A stretch of DNA of 37,527 bases, from positions 1-37,527 of IMG/VR virus record IMGVR_UViG_3300025096_000055. One strand, 5' to 3'. This stretch comes from a virus. The stretch's first letter is position 1. Every line of letters begins with the position of its first letter. Below are positions 12,849 to 21,532 of this stretch, piece by piece. The notes under the pieces were generated by a model. The model had not been told where the DNA came from. It was given only the letters and a program-made list of their open reading frames with translations, and searched no databases. A program made the position numbers and the translations under genes.

Positions 12849-15340
12849 TGAGATTCTATACTAATGTTCAAATGGTTGGGGACCAAATTCTCGTTCGTGG
12901 ATATGAGAATGGTCAACGATATAGCAATCGTGAACTTTTTCGCCCAACTTTGTATGTTGATTCAAAGAAGAAAAGTAAATACAGAACATTAAATGGCGAC
13001 ACTGTAGAACCCATAAAACCAGGTACTATTCGTGAAACTAGGGATTTTATAAAGAAGTATGATGGAGTGGATGGATTTAGACTCTATGGGTTTGAACGTT
13101 TCATCTATCAATATATTGCAGAACAATATCCAGAAGAAGAAATTAAGTTTGATATATCAAAGATTAATTTGGTAACAATTGATATTGAGGTTAAGGCTGA
13201 ATATGGATTTCCAGATGTAGAGAATGTTGCTGAAGAAATACTTTTAATCTCAATCCAAGATTATAATACAAAACATATTATTACTTGGGGTGTAGGACAA
13301 TTTAATAATAAACAAGAGAATGTTGAATATCGTTCTTATCCAGATGAGTTTGGATTGTTGAATGCTTTCATTCAATGGTGGATGGATAATACTCCAGACG
13401 TTGTTACTGGATGGAACTGTGAACTATACGATATCCCATATCTTACCGGCAGAATTAAAAGAGTTCTTGGTGAGAAACTTATGAAGAGACTCTCTCCTTG
13501 GGGATTGGTAACTCAGGATGAGATTTTTATTCGAGGTAGAAAACAATTTGTATCTGATATTGGAGGTATATCAGTTCTTGACTATATGAAACTTTATCAG
13601 TGGTCTCCTGGTACTCCTAATCAAGAATCTTTTCGGTTGGATTATATCGCCCAACAGGAATTAGGACAAAAGAAACTTGATCACTCCGAGTTTGATACTT
13701 TTAAGGATTTTTATACAAATGGTTGGCAAAAATTTGTAGAATATAATATAGTTGACGTTGAACTTGTTGATAGACTTGAGGATAAACTTAAGTTAATTGA
13801 ACTTGCATTGACAATGGCATATAATGCCAAGGTTAATTATCAAGACATCTTCTATCAAGTTAGGTTGTGGGATTGTATTATTTTCAATGAATTGAAACGC
13901 AAGAACATTGCTATTCCATCAAAATCTAGAAGTAAAAAGGATGAAAAATACGCAGGTGCTTATGTCAAGGAACCAAAAGCGGGACGCTATGATTGGGTGG
14001 TTAATTTTGATCTTAACAGTCTATATCCTCACCTTATTATGCAATATAACATCTCACCAGAGACACTCAGTGAGACTAGACATCCCAGCGCGAGCGTTGA
14101 AAGGATTCTAAATCAAGAGTGTGAGATTGATAGTCAATATGCGACTTGTGCTAATGGAGCGCAGTATAGAAAAGATGTGAGGGGATTTCTTCCTGAACTT
14201 ATGGAGAAGATGTACAACGAACGTGTCATCTTCAAAAAGAAAATGATTGAAGCAAAGAAAACTTATGAGAAGACCCCCACTAAATCATTGGAAAAGGAAA
14301 TTGCAAGATGCAACAACATCCAAATGGCGAAAAAGATCTCTCTTAATTCTGCTTATGGTGCTATCGGCAATCAGTACTTCAGGTATTATAAGTTAGAGAA
14401 TGCGGAGGCTATTACTCTTAGTGGACAAGTTTCTATTCGTTGGATAGAGAATAAGGTGAATACCTATTTGAATAAGGTTCTTAAAACAGATGATGTTGAT
14501 TATGTTATTGCTTCTGACACCGATTCCATTTATCTTAACTTGGGCCCATTAGTTGAACGTGTGTATGAAGGAAGGGATAAGACTACAGAAAGTGTTGTTA
14601 AGTTTCTTGATAAAATTTGTGAAACGAATTTAGAACCATTTATTGATGATAGTTATCAGAAATTAGCTGATTATGTTTCTGCATATGATCAGAAGATGTT
14701 TATGAAACGTGAGAACATTGCTGATCGTGGTATATGGACTGCGAAGAAGCGATACATACTTAACGTATGGAATAGTGAAGGAGTTCAATACTCTGAACCC
14801 AAACTTAAGATCATGGGTATTGAGGCTGTCAAATCTTCTACTCCGGCTCCTTGTCGAAAGATGATTAAAGATGCTCTTAAACTTATGATGAATGGTACTG
14901 AAGATGATGTTATTGAGTTTATTGAAAATTTCAGGGAACAATTTAAACAATTAGATCCAGAAGATGTTTCCTTTCCAAGAACAGTAAGTGATGTTCAGAA
15001 ATATCAATCTTCATCTACCATTTATTCTAAAGGAACCCCAATTCATGCAAGAGGGGCATTACTATTCAATCATTATATTAAGAAAAATGATTTGTCAAAT
15101 AAGTATTCTTATATTAAGAATGGAGAGAAGATTAAATTTTGTTATTTAAAAAAGCCTAACATAATTAACGAAAATGTGATATCCTTTATACAGGACTTTC
15201 CTCATGAGATTGGTCTTGACAAGTATATCGATTACGATCTTCAATTTGAGAAGTCATTTCTTGAACCACTCAAGATCATTCTTGATGCTATTGGGTGGAA
15301 TGTAGAAAAAACAAACACATTAGAATCATTTTTCGTATGA
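12848..15340 (+). CDS. 43: DNA polymerase gp43 (family B)
   Basis: 830 residues (T4: 898). Replicative polymerase with a 3'-5' proofreading exonuclease. Exo I is TIDIEV (Asp112, Glu114), exo II includes WNCELYDIPYL. Polymerase motif A is FDLNSLYP (Asp388), motif B KKISLNSAYG (Lys ~496) and motif C ASDTDS (Asp557, Asp559). A C-terminal hydrophobic tail (LESFFV) resembles the clamp-binding end of T4-type polymerases. The ATG overlaps the previous stop (TGATG). No intein, split or internal stop is seen. It is followed by a 64-aa ORF on an ATGA overlap. Confidence 0.97.
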   Translation: MRFYTNVQMVGDQILVRGYENGQRYSNRELFRPTLYVDSKKKSKYRTLNGDTVEPIKPGTIRETRDFIKKYDGVDGFRLYGFERFIYQYIAEQYPEEEIKFDISKINLVTIDIEVKAEYGFPDVENVAEEILLISIQDYNTKHIITWGVGQFNNKQENVEYRSYPDEFGLLNAFIQWWMDNTPDVVTGWNCELYDIPYLTGRIKRVLGEKLMKRLSPWGLVTQDEIFIRGRKQFVSDIGGISVLDYMKLYQWSPGTPNQESFRLDYIAQQELGQKKLDHSEFDTFKDFYTNGWQKFVEYNIVDVELVDRLEDKLKLIELALTMAYNAKVNYQDIFYQVRLWDCIIFNELKRKNIAIPSKSRSKKDEKYAGAYVKEPKAGRYDWVVNFDLNSLYPHLIMQYNISPETLSETRHPSASVERILNQECEIDSQYATCANGAQYRKDVRGFLPELMEKMYNERVIFKKKMIEAKKTYEKTPTKSLEKEIARCNNIQMAKKISLNSAYGAIGNQYFRYYKLENAEAITLSGQVSIRWIENKVNTYLNKVLKTDDVDYVIASDTDSIYLNLGPLVERVYEGRDKTTESVVKFLDKICETNLEPFIDDSYQKLADYVSAYDQKMFMKRENIADRGIWTAKKRYILNVWNSEGVQYSEPKLKIMGIEAVKSSTPAPCRKMIKDALKLMMNGTEDDVIEFIENFREQFKQLDPEDVSFPRTVSDVQKYQSSSTIYSKGTPIHARGALLFNHYIKKNDLSNKYSYIKNGEKIKFCYLKKPNIINENVISFIQDFPHEIGLDKYIDYDLQFEKSFLEPLKIILDAIGWNVEKTNTLESFFV

Positions 15341-15531
15341 AGGATCAAAACACTATATCAGAGAATGAATCTCAGGCAGATAAGTGGAAAAGAGCTCAAA
15401 GTTTATTCATTGAGTCTCTTATGAAACCTGATCATGAGTTACGTTCTTGCGCCCACAATCAAAAGTGTTATAATGAGTTAATTGCAATACGTGACGATAT
15501 TGTGGAACATGTACGAATGGGGGGTTATTAG
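15337..15531 (+). CDS. Small hypothetical protein, 64 aa
   Basis: ATG 15337 overlaps the gp43 stop. The frame is open further upstream but inside gp43. Helical, charged; contains RSCAHNQKCYNELIAIRDDIVEHV with two cysteines. No recognised domain. The stop shares its last base with the GTG of the next small ORF (TAGTG). It belongs to the gp43-uvsX operon. Confidence 0.68.
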   Translation: MKDQNTISENESQADKWKRAQSLFIESLMKPDHELRSCAHNQKCYNELIAIRDDIVEHVRMGGY

Positions 15532-15629
15532 TGACTCAAACTAAAGAAAAAATTGAAGCTGCGGAGAAACGTATTAAAGAACTTCAACTCTTGATTAAAC
15601 ATTGGAAGACACAAAATGGATTTTCTTAA
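15531..15629 (+). CDS. Very small helical protein, 32 aa, GTG start
   Basis: GTG start immediately on the previous stop, preceded by a run of G residues (15519-15524 area). The product (TQTKEKIEAAEKRIKELQLL...) is one continuous amphipathic helix, typical of a short coiled coil. It overlaps the uvsX start by 14 bases in another frame. Coding is supported by helix-like periodicity and the chained overlaps; its size keeps doubt. Confidence 0.5.
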   Translation: MTQTKEKIEAAEKRIKELQLLIKHWKTQNGFS

Positions 15630-16623
15630 AGATATTGTAAACGAAATAGGTGATGAATACACTCAACTTGCTGTTGATATTGACTCAACTGAACGGTATG
15701 TTGATACAGGTTCGTACATTTTCAATGGACTCGTTTCGGGTAGTATATTTGGTGGCGTATCTTCCAATAAAATTACTGCTATTGCTGGAGAATCTAGTAC
15801 AGGAAAGACGTTCTTTTCTCTTGCGGTTGTTAAGAATTTCTTGGAAACTAATCCTGACGCCTATTGTCTTTACTTTGATACTGAAGCTAGTATTACGAGG
15901 TCACTCTTAGATAGTCGTGGACTGGATCTGACAAGGTTGGTAGTGGTTAATGTAGTCACTATAGAAGAGTTCAGAACGAAGGCACTTAAGGCCGTTGATA
16001 AATATATAAAAATGCCTGAAGACGTTCGCAAACCTTGCATGTTTGTGTTAGACTCTTTAGGTATGCTTTCCACAGAAAAAGAAATCACGGACGCTCTGAA
16101 CGATAAACAAGTTCGGGACATGACTAAATCGCAGTTAGTCAAAGGTGCGTTTAGAATGTTGACTTTGAAGTTGGGTCAAGCAAACATTCCCCTTATAGTT
16201 ACGAATCATACATACGATGTCATCGGTAGTTATGTCCCTACTAAAGAGATGGGAGGCGGCAGTGGCCTCAAGTATGCCGCGTCTACAATCATTTATCTCA
16301 GTAAAAAAAAGGAAAAGGATCAGAAAGAGGTTGTTGGAAACCTTATTAAAGCTAAAACGGCTAAATCGAGACTCTCTAAGGAAAATAAAACAGTAGAAGT
16401 ACGTCTCTTTTATGATAGCCGTGGTCTTGATAAATATTACGGTCTTTTGGAGCTGGGTGAAATTGGCGGGCTCTGGAAAAACGTTGCCGGAAGATACGAA
16501 TTCAACGGCAAAAAAATATATGCCAAACAGATTCTTGCGGATCCTGAAACATACTTCACTCCAGAAGTAATGCAAGCACTTGATGAAACTGCGAGAAAAG
16601 AATTTTGTTATGGAGAAAATTGA
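15616..16623 (+). CDS. uvsX: RecA-like recombinase UvsX
   Basis: 335 residues. Strand-exchange protein for recombination-dependent replication and repair. Walker A GESSTGKT is at 58-65, Walker B-like CMFVLDSLGML follows, and the L2-type GGGSGLKYAAS segment occupies the expected place. N-terminal DIDSTERYVDTGSYIFNGLVSGS matches the T4 UvsX lead-in to the ATPase core. It is the usual partner of gp46/47 and gp32. It starts inside the tiny 15531 ORF, and its end overlaps gp41 (16610). Length is slightly below T4 (about 390). Confidence 0.93.
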   Translation: MDFLKDIVNEIGDEYTQLAVDIDSTERYVDTGSYIFNGLVSGSIFGGVSSNKITAIAGESSTGKTFFSLAVVKNFLETNPDAYCLYFDTEASITRSLLDSRGLDLTRLVVVNVVTIEEFRTKALKAVDKYIKMPEDVRKPCMFVLDSLGMLSTEKEITDALNDKQVRDMTKSQLVKGAFRMLTLKLGQANIPLIVTNHTYDVIGSYVPTKEMGGGSGLKYAASTIIYLSKKKEKDQKEVVGNLIKAKTAKSRLSKENKTVEVRLFYDSRGLDKYYGLLELGEIGGLWKNVAGRYEFNGKKIYAKQILADPETYFTPEVMQALDETARKEFCYGEN

Positions 16624-17995
16624 ACACACTATCCTCAGAAATCTTGTTTATAACGAAGATTATCTAAGGAGAGTTTTGCCTTTTATTAAAAAAGAATACT
16701 TTGATCAAAGACTCGATGGCGTTGTCTTTGAAACTATTTCGTCGTTTGTTGTTCAATACGATACTCTTCCTACTAAGGAGATTTTATCTATTGAACTGGA
16801 TAAAAGGTGTGATCTTACCCAGGATGAATATAACACTGTTATTGATTCGGTATCTAAATTTGATGATGCCGTATCGGAGAATGAATGGTTAGTTAATACT
16901 ACAGAAAAATGGTGCCGTGACAGGGCCATTTATCTGGCATTAATGGAGTCGATTGCCCTCGCTGACGATAAACAAAATGACGAAAAAAAGGGCCGTGATG
17001 CTATTCCATCTATTCTTTCTGACGCATTAGCCGTATCGTTTGACAATCACATTGGACACAACTATCTTGAGGACTATGAACAAAGGTATGAATCCTACCA
17101 CAGGAAGGAAGACAAGATTGCCTTTGATCTTGAATATTTTAACAAAGTTACCAAAGGTGGGCTCCCTAATAAAACTCTTAACATCGCTCTTGCTGGTACG
17201 GGTGTCGGCAAAAGTTTATTCATGTGCCACGTGGCTAGCTCCGTCTTGTTGCAAGGACGGAACGTTTTATACATTACATGCGAGATGGCAGAGGAGAAAA
17301 TTGCTGAGCGAATTGACGCAAATCTTCTGAACATAAACATACAAGAAATTACAGATCTTCCTCATCAAATGTATGAGGGTAAAGTAACCAGTCTCGCTCA
17401 GAAGACGCAAGGGTCTCTTATTATAAAAGAATATCCTACTGCATCTGCTCATTCGGGACATTTTAAAGGACTTTTAAATGAATTAGCATTAAAGAAATCG
17501 TTCAGACCTGATATAATATTCATAGATTACTTAAATATATGTGCGTCTTCTAGATATAGGGCTAATAGTAATGTCAATTCGTACTCGTATATCAAAGCGA
17601 TTGCAGAAGAACTCCGTGGTCTTGCGGTTGAAACGAATGTTCCAATCGTATCCGCTACTCAAACCACTCGTTCTGGTTTTGCTAGCAGTGATGTTGATCT
17701 CACTGATACATCTGAGTCCTTTGGTCTTCCTGCTACAGCTGATTTGATGTTTGCTTTGATTTCCACAGAGGAATTAGAAGGATTGAATCAGATAATGGTC
17801 AAGCAATTGAAGAATCGTTACAATGATCCTACAATTAATAAAAGATTTGTAGTTGGAATTGACCGGGCCAAGATGCGTTTATATGATTGTGAACAAAGTG
17901 CTCAGGAAGATATCGTTGACAGTGGGCAGGAAGAAGAGTATACTTTTAACGAAGGTAAAACCATCAAGCAAAAATTTGCGGAGTTGAAATTTTGA
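16610..17995 (+). CDS. 41: Replicative DNA helicase gp41 (DnaB-like)
   Basis: 461 residues with ATG 16610 (MEKIEHTILRNLVYNEDYL); the frame opens upstream within uvsX. The N-terminal domain resembles T4 gp41 (PFIKKEYFD). Walker A AGTGVGKS at 195-202, then EMAEEKIAERIDANLL, Walker B IIFIDYLNIC and the conserved ATQTTRSGFASSDVDLTD and SFGLPATADLMFAL segments, all found in T4 gp41. It unwinds the lagging-strand template and carries primase gp61. The 3' end holds two sigma70-type promoters (17859, 17916); its TGA overlaps the TTG start of mazG. Confidence 0.95.
   Translation: MEKIEHTILRNLVYNEDYLRRVLPFIKKEYFDQRLDGVVFETISSFVVQYDTLPTKEILSIELDKRCDLTQDEYNTVIDSVSKFDDAVSENEWLVNTTEKWCRDRAIYLALMESIALADDKQNDEKKGRDAIPSILSDALAVSFDNHIGHNYLEDYEQRYESYHRKEDKIAFDLEYFNKVTKGGLPNKTLNIALAGTGVGKSLFMCHVASSVLLQGRNVLYITCEMAEEKIAERIDANLLNINIQEITDLPHQMYEGKVTSLAQKTQGSLIIKEYPTASAHSGHFKGLLNELALKKSFRPDIIFIDYLNICASSRYRANSNVNSYSYIKAIAEELRGLAVETNVPIVSATQTTRSGFASSDVDLTDTSESFGLPATADLMFALISTEELEGLNQIMVKQLKNRYNDPTINKRFVVGIDRAKMRLYDCEQSAQEDIVDSGQEEEYTFNEGKTIKQKFAELKF
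17859..17887 (+). promoter_or_regulatory. Sigma70-type promoter, distal one for mazG
   Basis: TTGACC (17859-17864) and TATGAT (17882-17887) with a 17-bp spacer, each 5/6 to consensus, within gp41 codons. Confidence 0.5.
17916..17944 (+). promoter_or_regulatory. Sigma70-type promoter, proximal one for mazG
   Basis: TTGACA (17916-17921, 6/6) and TATACT (17939-17944, 5/6) with a 17-bp spacer, within gp41 codons. Predicted start ~17951 leaves a ~40-nt leader before the mazG TTG. Confidence 0.65.
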
Positions 17996-18399
17996 AAAAG
18001 AAAGTTGATTTCAATAAGTATACAACTTTTGTTGATGCAGTTACTAGTCATGCATCAAAAGATTATGCTTCTTTTGATGGAAGATTATTTGAGTTATCAA
18101 AGGATGTAAAGATTGAACGCTTGTTAACTGCTGCTGTTGGTATTAGTGCAGAAGGTGGAGAGTTCATGGAGATTGTTAAGAAGATAATCTTCCAAGGCAA
18201 ACCCGCAGATGAGGATAATTTAGAACATCTTAAGATTGAACTAGGTGATGTCATGTGGTATGTTGCACAGGCATGTATGGCTTTAGATGTATCTTTTGAT
18301 GATGTTATTAAAACTAATGTAAATAAGCTTAAGAAACGCTACCCTGGTGGCGAATTTGATGTTTATCAATCGGAGAACCGTAAGAAAGGAGATCGCTAA
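17992..18399 (+). CDS. mazG: MazG-like nucleotide pyrophosphohydrolase, TTG start
   Basis: 135 residues with the MazG metal-binding pattern: EGGEFMEI (E57xxE60) and ELGDVMWY (E83xxD86), separated by a loop. MazG cleaves NTP/dNTP-type substrates; in cyanophages it has been proposed to alter ppGpp-linked signalling or clear non-canonical nucleotides, and activity cannot be read from sequence. The start codon is TTG, overlapping the gp41 TGA; GCGGAG (17977-17982 area) lies ~9 nt upstream and no early in-frame ATG exists. Two promoters lie just upstream inside gp41, so it may be expressed separately from the helicase. Confidence 0.88.
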   Translation: MKKKVDFNKYTTFVDAVTSHASKDYASFDGRLFELSKDVKIERLLTAAVGISAEGGEFMEIVKKIIFQGKPADEDNLEHLKIELGDVMWYVAQACMALDVSFDDVIKTNVNKLKKRYPGGEFDVYQSENRKKGDR

Positions 18400-18542
18400 T
18401 GGATGTTGAATTTATTCCTGATGATGAATTCTTTATTCCAGAAGATGATGGGTTTGAATTGGTATTCGAACCTGATCCTGAATTTTTGGCAAAGTTAGAA
18501 GCTGCTGAGAGAAAGAAGAAGGAAAAACAAAAAGAAGAATAA
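18399..18542 (+). CDS. Small acidic protein with basic tail, 47 aa
   Basis: ATG overlaps the mazG stop (TAATG) with AAGGAG (18386-18391) 7 nt upstream, one of the best ribosome-binding sites in the window. The product begins MDVEFIPDDEFFIPEDDGFE, strongly acidic, and ends with a Lys/Glu helix (AERKKKEKQKEE). No domain. Good translation signals make it a real gene; an acidic front could mimic DNA or bind a basic partner, but this is guesswork. Confidence 0.68.
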   Translation: MDVEFIPDDEFFIPEDDGFELVFEPDPEFLAKLEAAERKKKEKQKEE

Positions 18543-18585
18543 TTAAGTACTGATCCTAAATAAAAAGAAAGAAGTTCTTAAGTGT

Positions 18586-19728
18586 GTGGCCCATTTAACT
18601 AAGGACACTCTCTCTAAAAGGGAAGGAGAAAAGTTTACTAAGAAGTTCCTTTCCATGGATGGATTGGTAAATGAGTGGAAGGTGGTAGATAATGGAATTT
18701 TTATTCCTACTGCTTTAGTTTTAGATATTGAGGGTGAGGATTATGCTTTTGAATCGCATGATTCCGATGACTTCCAATTAATTTTTAATAGGGTACAACA
18801 AACTGCTAATATCTCTGGAACGAAAGGTAAAATCCAGTTTACAGGTCATTATAAAAATACTGGCCAGATTAAAACGATCAAGTTAACTGACTTAGAAAAG
18901 ACTCCAGAGTTTGGTGGAGCAGGATCTGGAGAGAAGAAAGAAAATTTAGGACTTGTTTTTGAAAGAGAATTTTTTCAATCGATAGAATATCTTCTTCAAT
19001 TAAGAAAAGAGAAGGGTCAATATCATACTTTCGCAGAAAAGTTAATTGAACAATTATCACAAAATACAAAATATAAAGTTTTAACTAGAGCGATTCCTGA
19101 AGGAGAAAATAATACAAAAAGACCTTTAAGTGTTTATGCTATGAGGTTGGGTGGAGGTAAAGAGGATATTGGTGAAATTGTTACTGATATTACTTTGGAG
19201 TATGGTAAAGAAAAGGTATATCTTTCATTAAAATTTGAAGAGACTTTAGCGTTTGCTAACATTGGTGTAAGTACGATATTTACAGAAGCTTCATTAAGTA
19301 AGTATGATCCAAATGCTAAAGGCATGGCTCTTTTAAAAACATTTGGACTTGATTGGATTAGTTTTTGTGAAACATTTAATACGTATCCCCATTCAAAAAA
19401 GATTCAGAATCACAAAAAGGACATAACAGGTAAGATTAATAAGAAGAATGTAACAAGACTGTTACGCCAAATGATGGGCAAAGGTTATTGGATGGTACAT
19501 GGTCGTAGTAGAAGTAATGTTGAGATCTACGAAGTTAACGATTCGTATCTAAATCGCGCAACAACCTTGACAGGCAATATAACTGCGTACTATGGTGGAA
19601 CTACTGGTAAAGGTAAAAAGGTAGTTGTTGACTGCGAATCTAGCCTGTACAAATTTCAGTTTAACTTCCGAAATAAACAGGGTAAACTTTATCCATCACA
19701 CGTTATGTGTGACTATAAGAAGAAATAA
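18586..19728 (+). CDS. Hypothetical protein with PD-(D/E)XK nuclease-like core
   Basis: 380 residues, GTG start at 18586. The middle shows a helix with conserved acids (NLGLVFEREFF, ~120-130), then TDITLEYGKEK followed by VYLSLKF: Asp201 and Ser214-Leu-Lys216, spaced like the D...(S/E)xK core of restriction-endonuclease folds, some of which use SLK. The C-terminal ~140 residues are basic and beta-rich (RSRSNVEIYEVNDSY, KGKKVVVDCESS) and could bind nucleic acid. I cannot name the family, and the nuclease idea rests on this pattern alone. A structural protein is the main alternative. It ends 1 bp before the ligase/NMNAT-like gene. CCTAAATA (18555) upstream is a poor late-promoter match. Confidence 0.72.
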   Translation: MAHLTKDTLSKREGEKFTKKFLSMDGLVNEWKVVDNGIFIPTALVLDIEGEDYAFESHDSDDFQLIFNRVQQTANISGTKGKIQFTGHYKNTGQIKTIKLTDLEKTPEFGGAGSGEKKENLGLVFEREFFQSIEYLLQLRKEKGQYHTFAEKLIEQLSQNTKYKVLTRAIPEGENNTKRPLSVYAMRLGGGKEDIGEIVTDITLEYGKEKVYLSLKFEETLAFANIGVSTIFTEASLSKYDPNAKGMALLKTFGLDWISFCETFNTYPHSKKIQNHKKDITGKINKKNVTRLLRQMMGKGYWMVHGRSRSNVEIYEVNDSYLNRATTLTGNITAYYGGTTGKGKKVVVDCESSLYKFQFNFRNKQGKLYPSHVMCDYKKK

Positions 19729-19729
19729 G

Positions 19730-21511
19730 ATGTCTAAGAATACTCACCTAGAACATCTTGAAGATGATATTCTTAATGATGGATCAGTAGGAGCAACTAA
19801 TGCAATAGGTTTTTTAGAAGAGTTGGGTAGGATGTTAAGTCAACCCACTTCTTCTATTAATATTACTACAAAATGGGACGGTGCTCCTGCGATTGTTTGT
19901 GGTATTGATCCAGAGAGAAAAAGATTTTTTGTTGGGACAAAATCTGTATTTGCAAAAACAAAACCAAAACTTTGTTTTTCTGATGATATGATTGATGCTT
20001 GGTATCAAGGTCAATTAAATCAAAAACTTAAGGATTGTCTTAAGTATCTTCCAGAACTTGGTATTACTGGAGTTCTTCAGGGAGATCTTTTGTTTACTGA
20101 CGATAAGAAAAAGGAAATTATTAATGGCGAAAGCGTAATTAGCTTTACTCCGAATACTATTACATATGCTGTTCCTGTAGATTCTGATCTAGGAAAATTA
20201 ATTAATGGAGCTAAGGTAGGTATAGTTTTTCATACTACCTATACTGGAACTTCTATGGAAGAGATGACTGCAAACTTTAATAAGATTTCTGTAAGTAGTA
20301 CTGGTAATGTATATGCGGCAACTGCTTCATTTGAAGATGCGTCCGGTGCAGCAGAATTTACTGCTGACGAAATTCAGAAATTTAATGCATTGGTTAATCG
20401 TGCTCGTGGTAGTATTACAAAAGCATCTACTTTTTTAGATGTTCTTGGTGAAACTGGTTATGGTAGATATCTTCTTTCTGGATTATTTAAACAGTTCTTT
20501 AATTCTTATATTCGTCGTGGTGAAAAAATTATTAATGTAAGACAAAAGGTTATTGATTTTAATGGATACTATGAATCTATATTAGACAAACATATATCAA
20601 CATTAAAGACAACAACATCTAAGGCAAAGTATCGTACCATGCAACAAAATGGTCTTGAATTTTTGAATAAGAATAGTCAATCTGTTTACTTTACTATTGC
20701 AACTTATATTAATTTGCAGGAGGCAAAGAGATTTGTTATTCGTAAATTGGAGAAGGTTAAGACGTTAGGAACATTTTTGAAAACTGAGAATGGTTATAAG
20801 GTTACTGCCCCTGAAGGATTTGTTGCTATTAAATCTGGAAAGGCTTTGAAGTTAGTTGATAGACTTGAATTTTCTCGTGCGAACTTTACTGCTGATAAGG
20901 AGTGGGAGACTGGTAATACTTTATATTTGGATAAACCTCTTATTGGTACAACTGGAACTAATCAACATCGATCAGTAGCTATTACTTTTGGTAGATTCAA
21001 TCCACCTACTATTGGCCATCAGAAACTTTTAAATCAAGTTAAGAAAGTATCATCAAATTATAGGATTTATACGAGTCATACTCAGGATAAGAAAAAGAAT
21101 CCTTTATCGTCTGCATCTAAGGTTTCATATATGAAGAAGATGTTTCCTGTACATGCAAGTAAGATAATGTATAATACTTCTCTCAAGACTATAATCCATG
21201 TATTAAAAGATCTTGAAAAAAATTATGAAGAAGTTGCTTTGATTGTAGGTAGTGACAGGGTTAGGGAGATGAGAACCCTTATTGAAAAATATAATAATAA
21301 GGAGTATTCGTTTAAGAGTTTAAAGGTAGTATCTGCTGGTCAAAGGGATCCTGATGCAGAAGGTGTAGGTGGAATGTCTGCTTCTAAAATGAGAACAGCA
21401 GCACAAAAGGAAGATTTTAAATCTTTTAGACAGGGGATTTCTAAGAGTTTGGATGATAAAGAAACAAGAAATCTTATGAATGAAGTCAGACACGGCATGG
21501 GACTTGCATAA
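19730..21511 (+). CDS. Fusion: ligase-type nucleotidyltransferase + NMN adenylyltransferase-like domain
   Basis: 593 residues from ATG 19730 (the frame opens earlier inside the previous gene). The N-terminal half has motifs of covalent nucleotidyltransferases (DNA/RNA ligases, capping enzymes): motif I KWDG (Lys48 as nucleophile), LQGDL (116-120), IVFHTT (~165-170), motif IV EGFVAIK (362-368) and motif V LKLV (373-376). The C-terminal half has nucleotidyltransferase-fold motifs of NMNAT/cytidylyltransferases: FGRFNPPTIGH (420-430; T-x-G-H), VGSDR (506-510) and SASKMR (550-555; compare ISSTxxR). Predicted reactions are AMP transfer to a polynucleotide or protein, and NAD+ synthesis or another nucleotidyl transfer. 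Both may share adenylate chemistry. T4-like phages are known to carry NMNAT-type proteins; the combination in one chain is unusual. Late promoter CATAAATA overlaps its end. Confidence 0.78.
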   Translation: MSKNTHLEHLEDDILNDGSVGATNAIGFLEELGRMLSQPTSSINITTKWDGAPAIVCGIDPERKRFFVGTKSVFAKTKPKLCFSDDMIDAWYQGQLNQKLKDCLKYLPELGITGVLQGDLLFTDDKKKEIINGESVISFTPNTITYAVPVDSDLGKLINGAKVGIVFHTTYTGTSMEEMTANFNKISVSSTGNVYAATASFEDASGAAEFTADEIQKFNALVNRARGSITKASTFLDVLGETGYGRYLLSGLFKQFFNSYIRRGEKIINVRQKVIDFNGYYESILDKHISTLKTTTSKAKYRTMQQNGLEFLNKNSQSVYFTIATYINLQEAKRFVIRKLEKVKTLGTFLKTENGYKVTAPEGFVAIKSGKALKLVDRLEFSRANFTADKEWETGNTLYLDKPLIGTTGTNQHRSVAITFGRFNPPTIGHQKLLNQVKKVSSNYRIYTSHTQDKKKNPLSSASKVSYMKKMFPVHASKIMYNTSLKTIIHVLKDLEKNYEEVALIVGSDRVREMRTLIEKYNNKEYSFKSLKVVSAGQRDPDAEGVGGMSASKMRTAAQKEDFKSFRQGISKSLDDKETRNLMNEVRHGMGLA

Positions 21512-21514
21512 ATA
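21507..21514 (+). promoter_or_regulatory. Late promoter CATAAATA
   Basis: Seven of eight bases of the T4 late consensus; includes the stop codon of the upstream gene and lies 19 bp before ATG 21533. Confidence 0.6.
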
Positions 21515-21532
21515 AGATTGTATACAGATAAT

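Noticed and set aside
12848-15340. Possible intein or split in DNA polymerase, known in some marine phages
   Set aside because: All exo and pol motifs lie in one uninterrupted 830-residue frame.
16135-16629. 164-aa antisense ORF
   Set aside because: Lies opposite uvsX and no start signal is seen.
18555-18562. CCTAAATA before the 18586 gene as a late promoter
   Set aside because: Two mismatches to the consensus in AT-rich sequence; kept only as a note on the gene.
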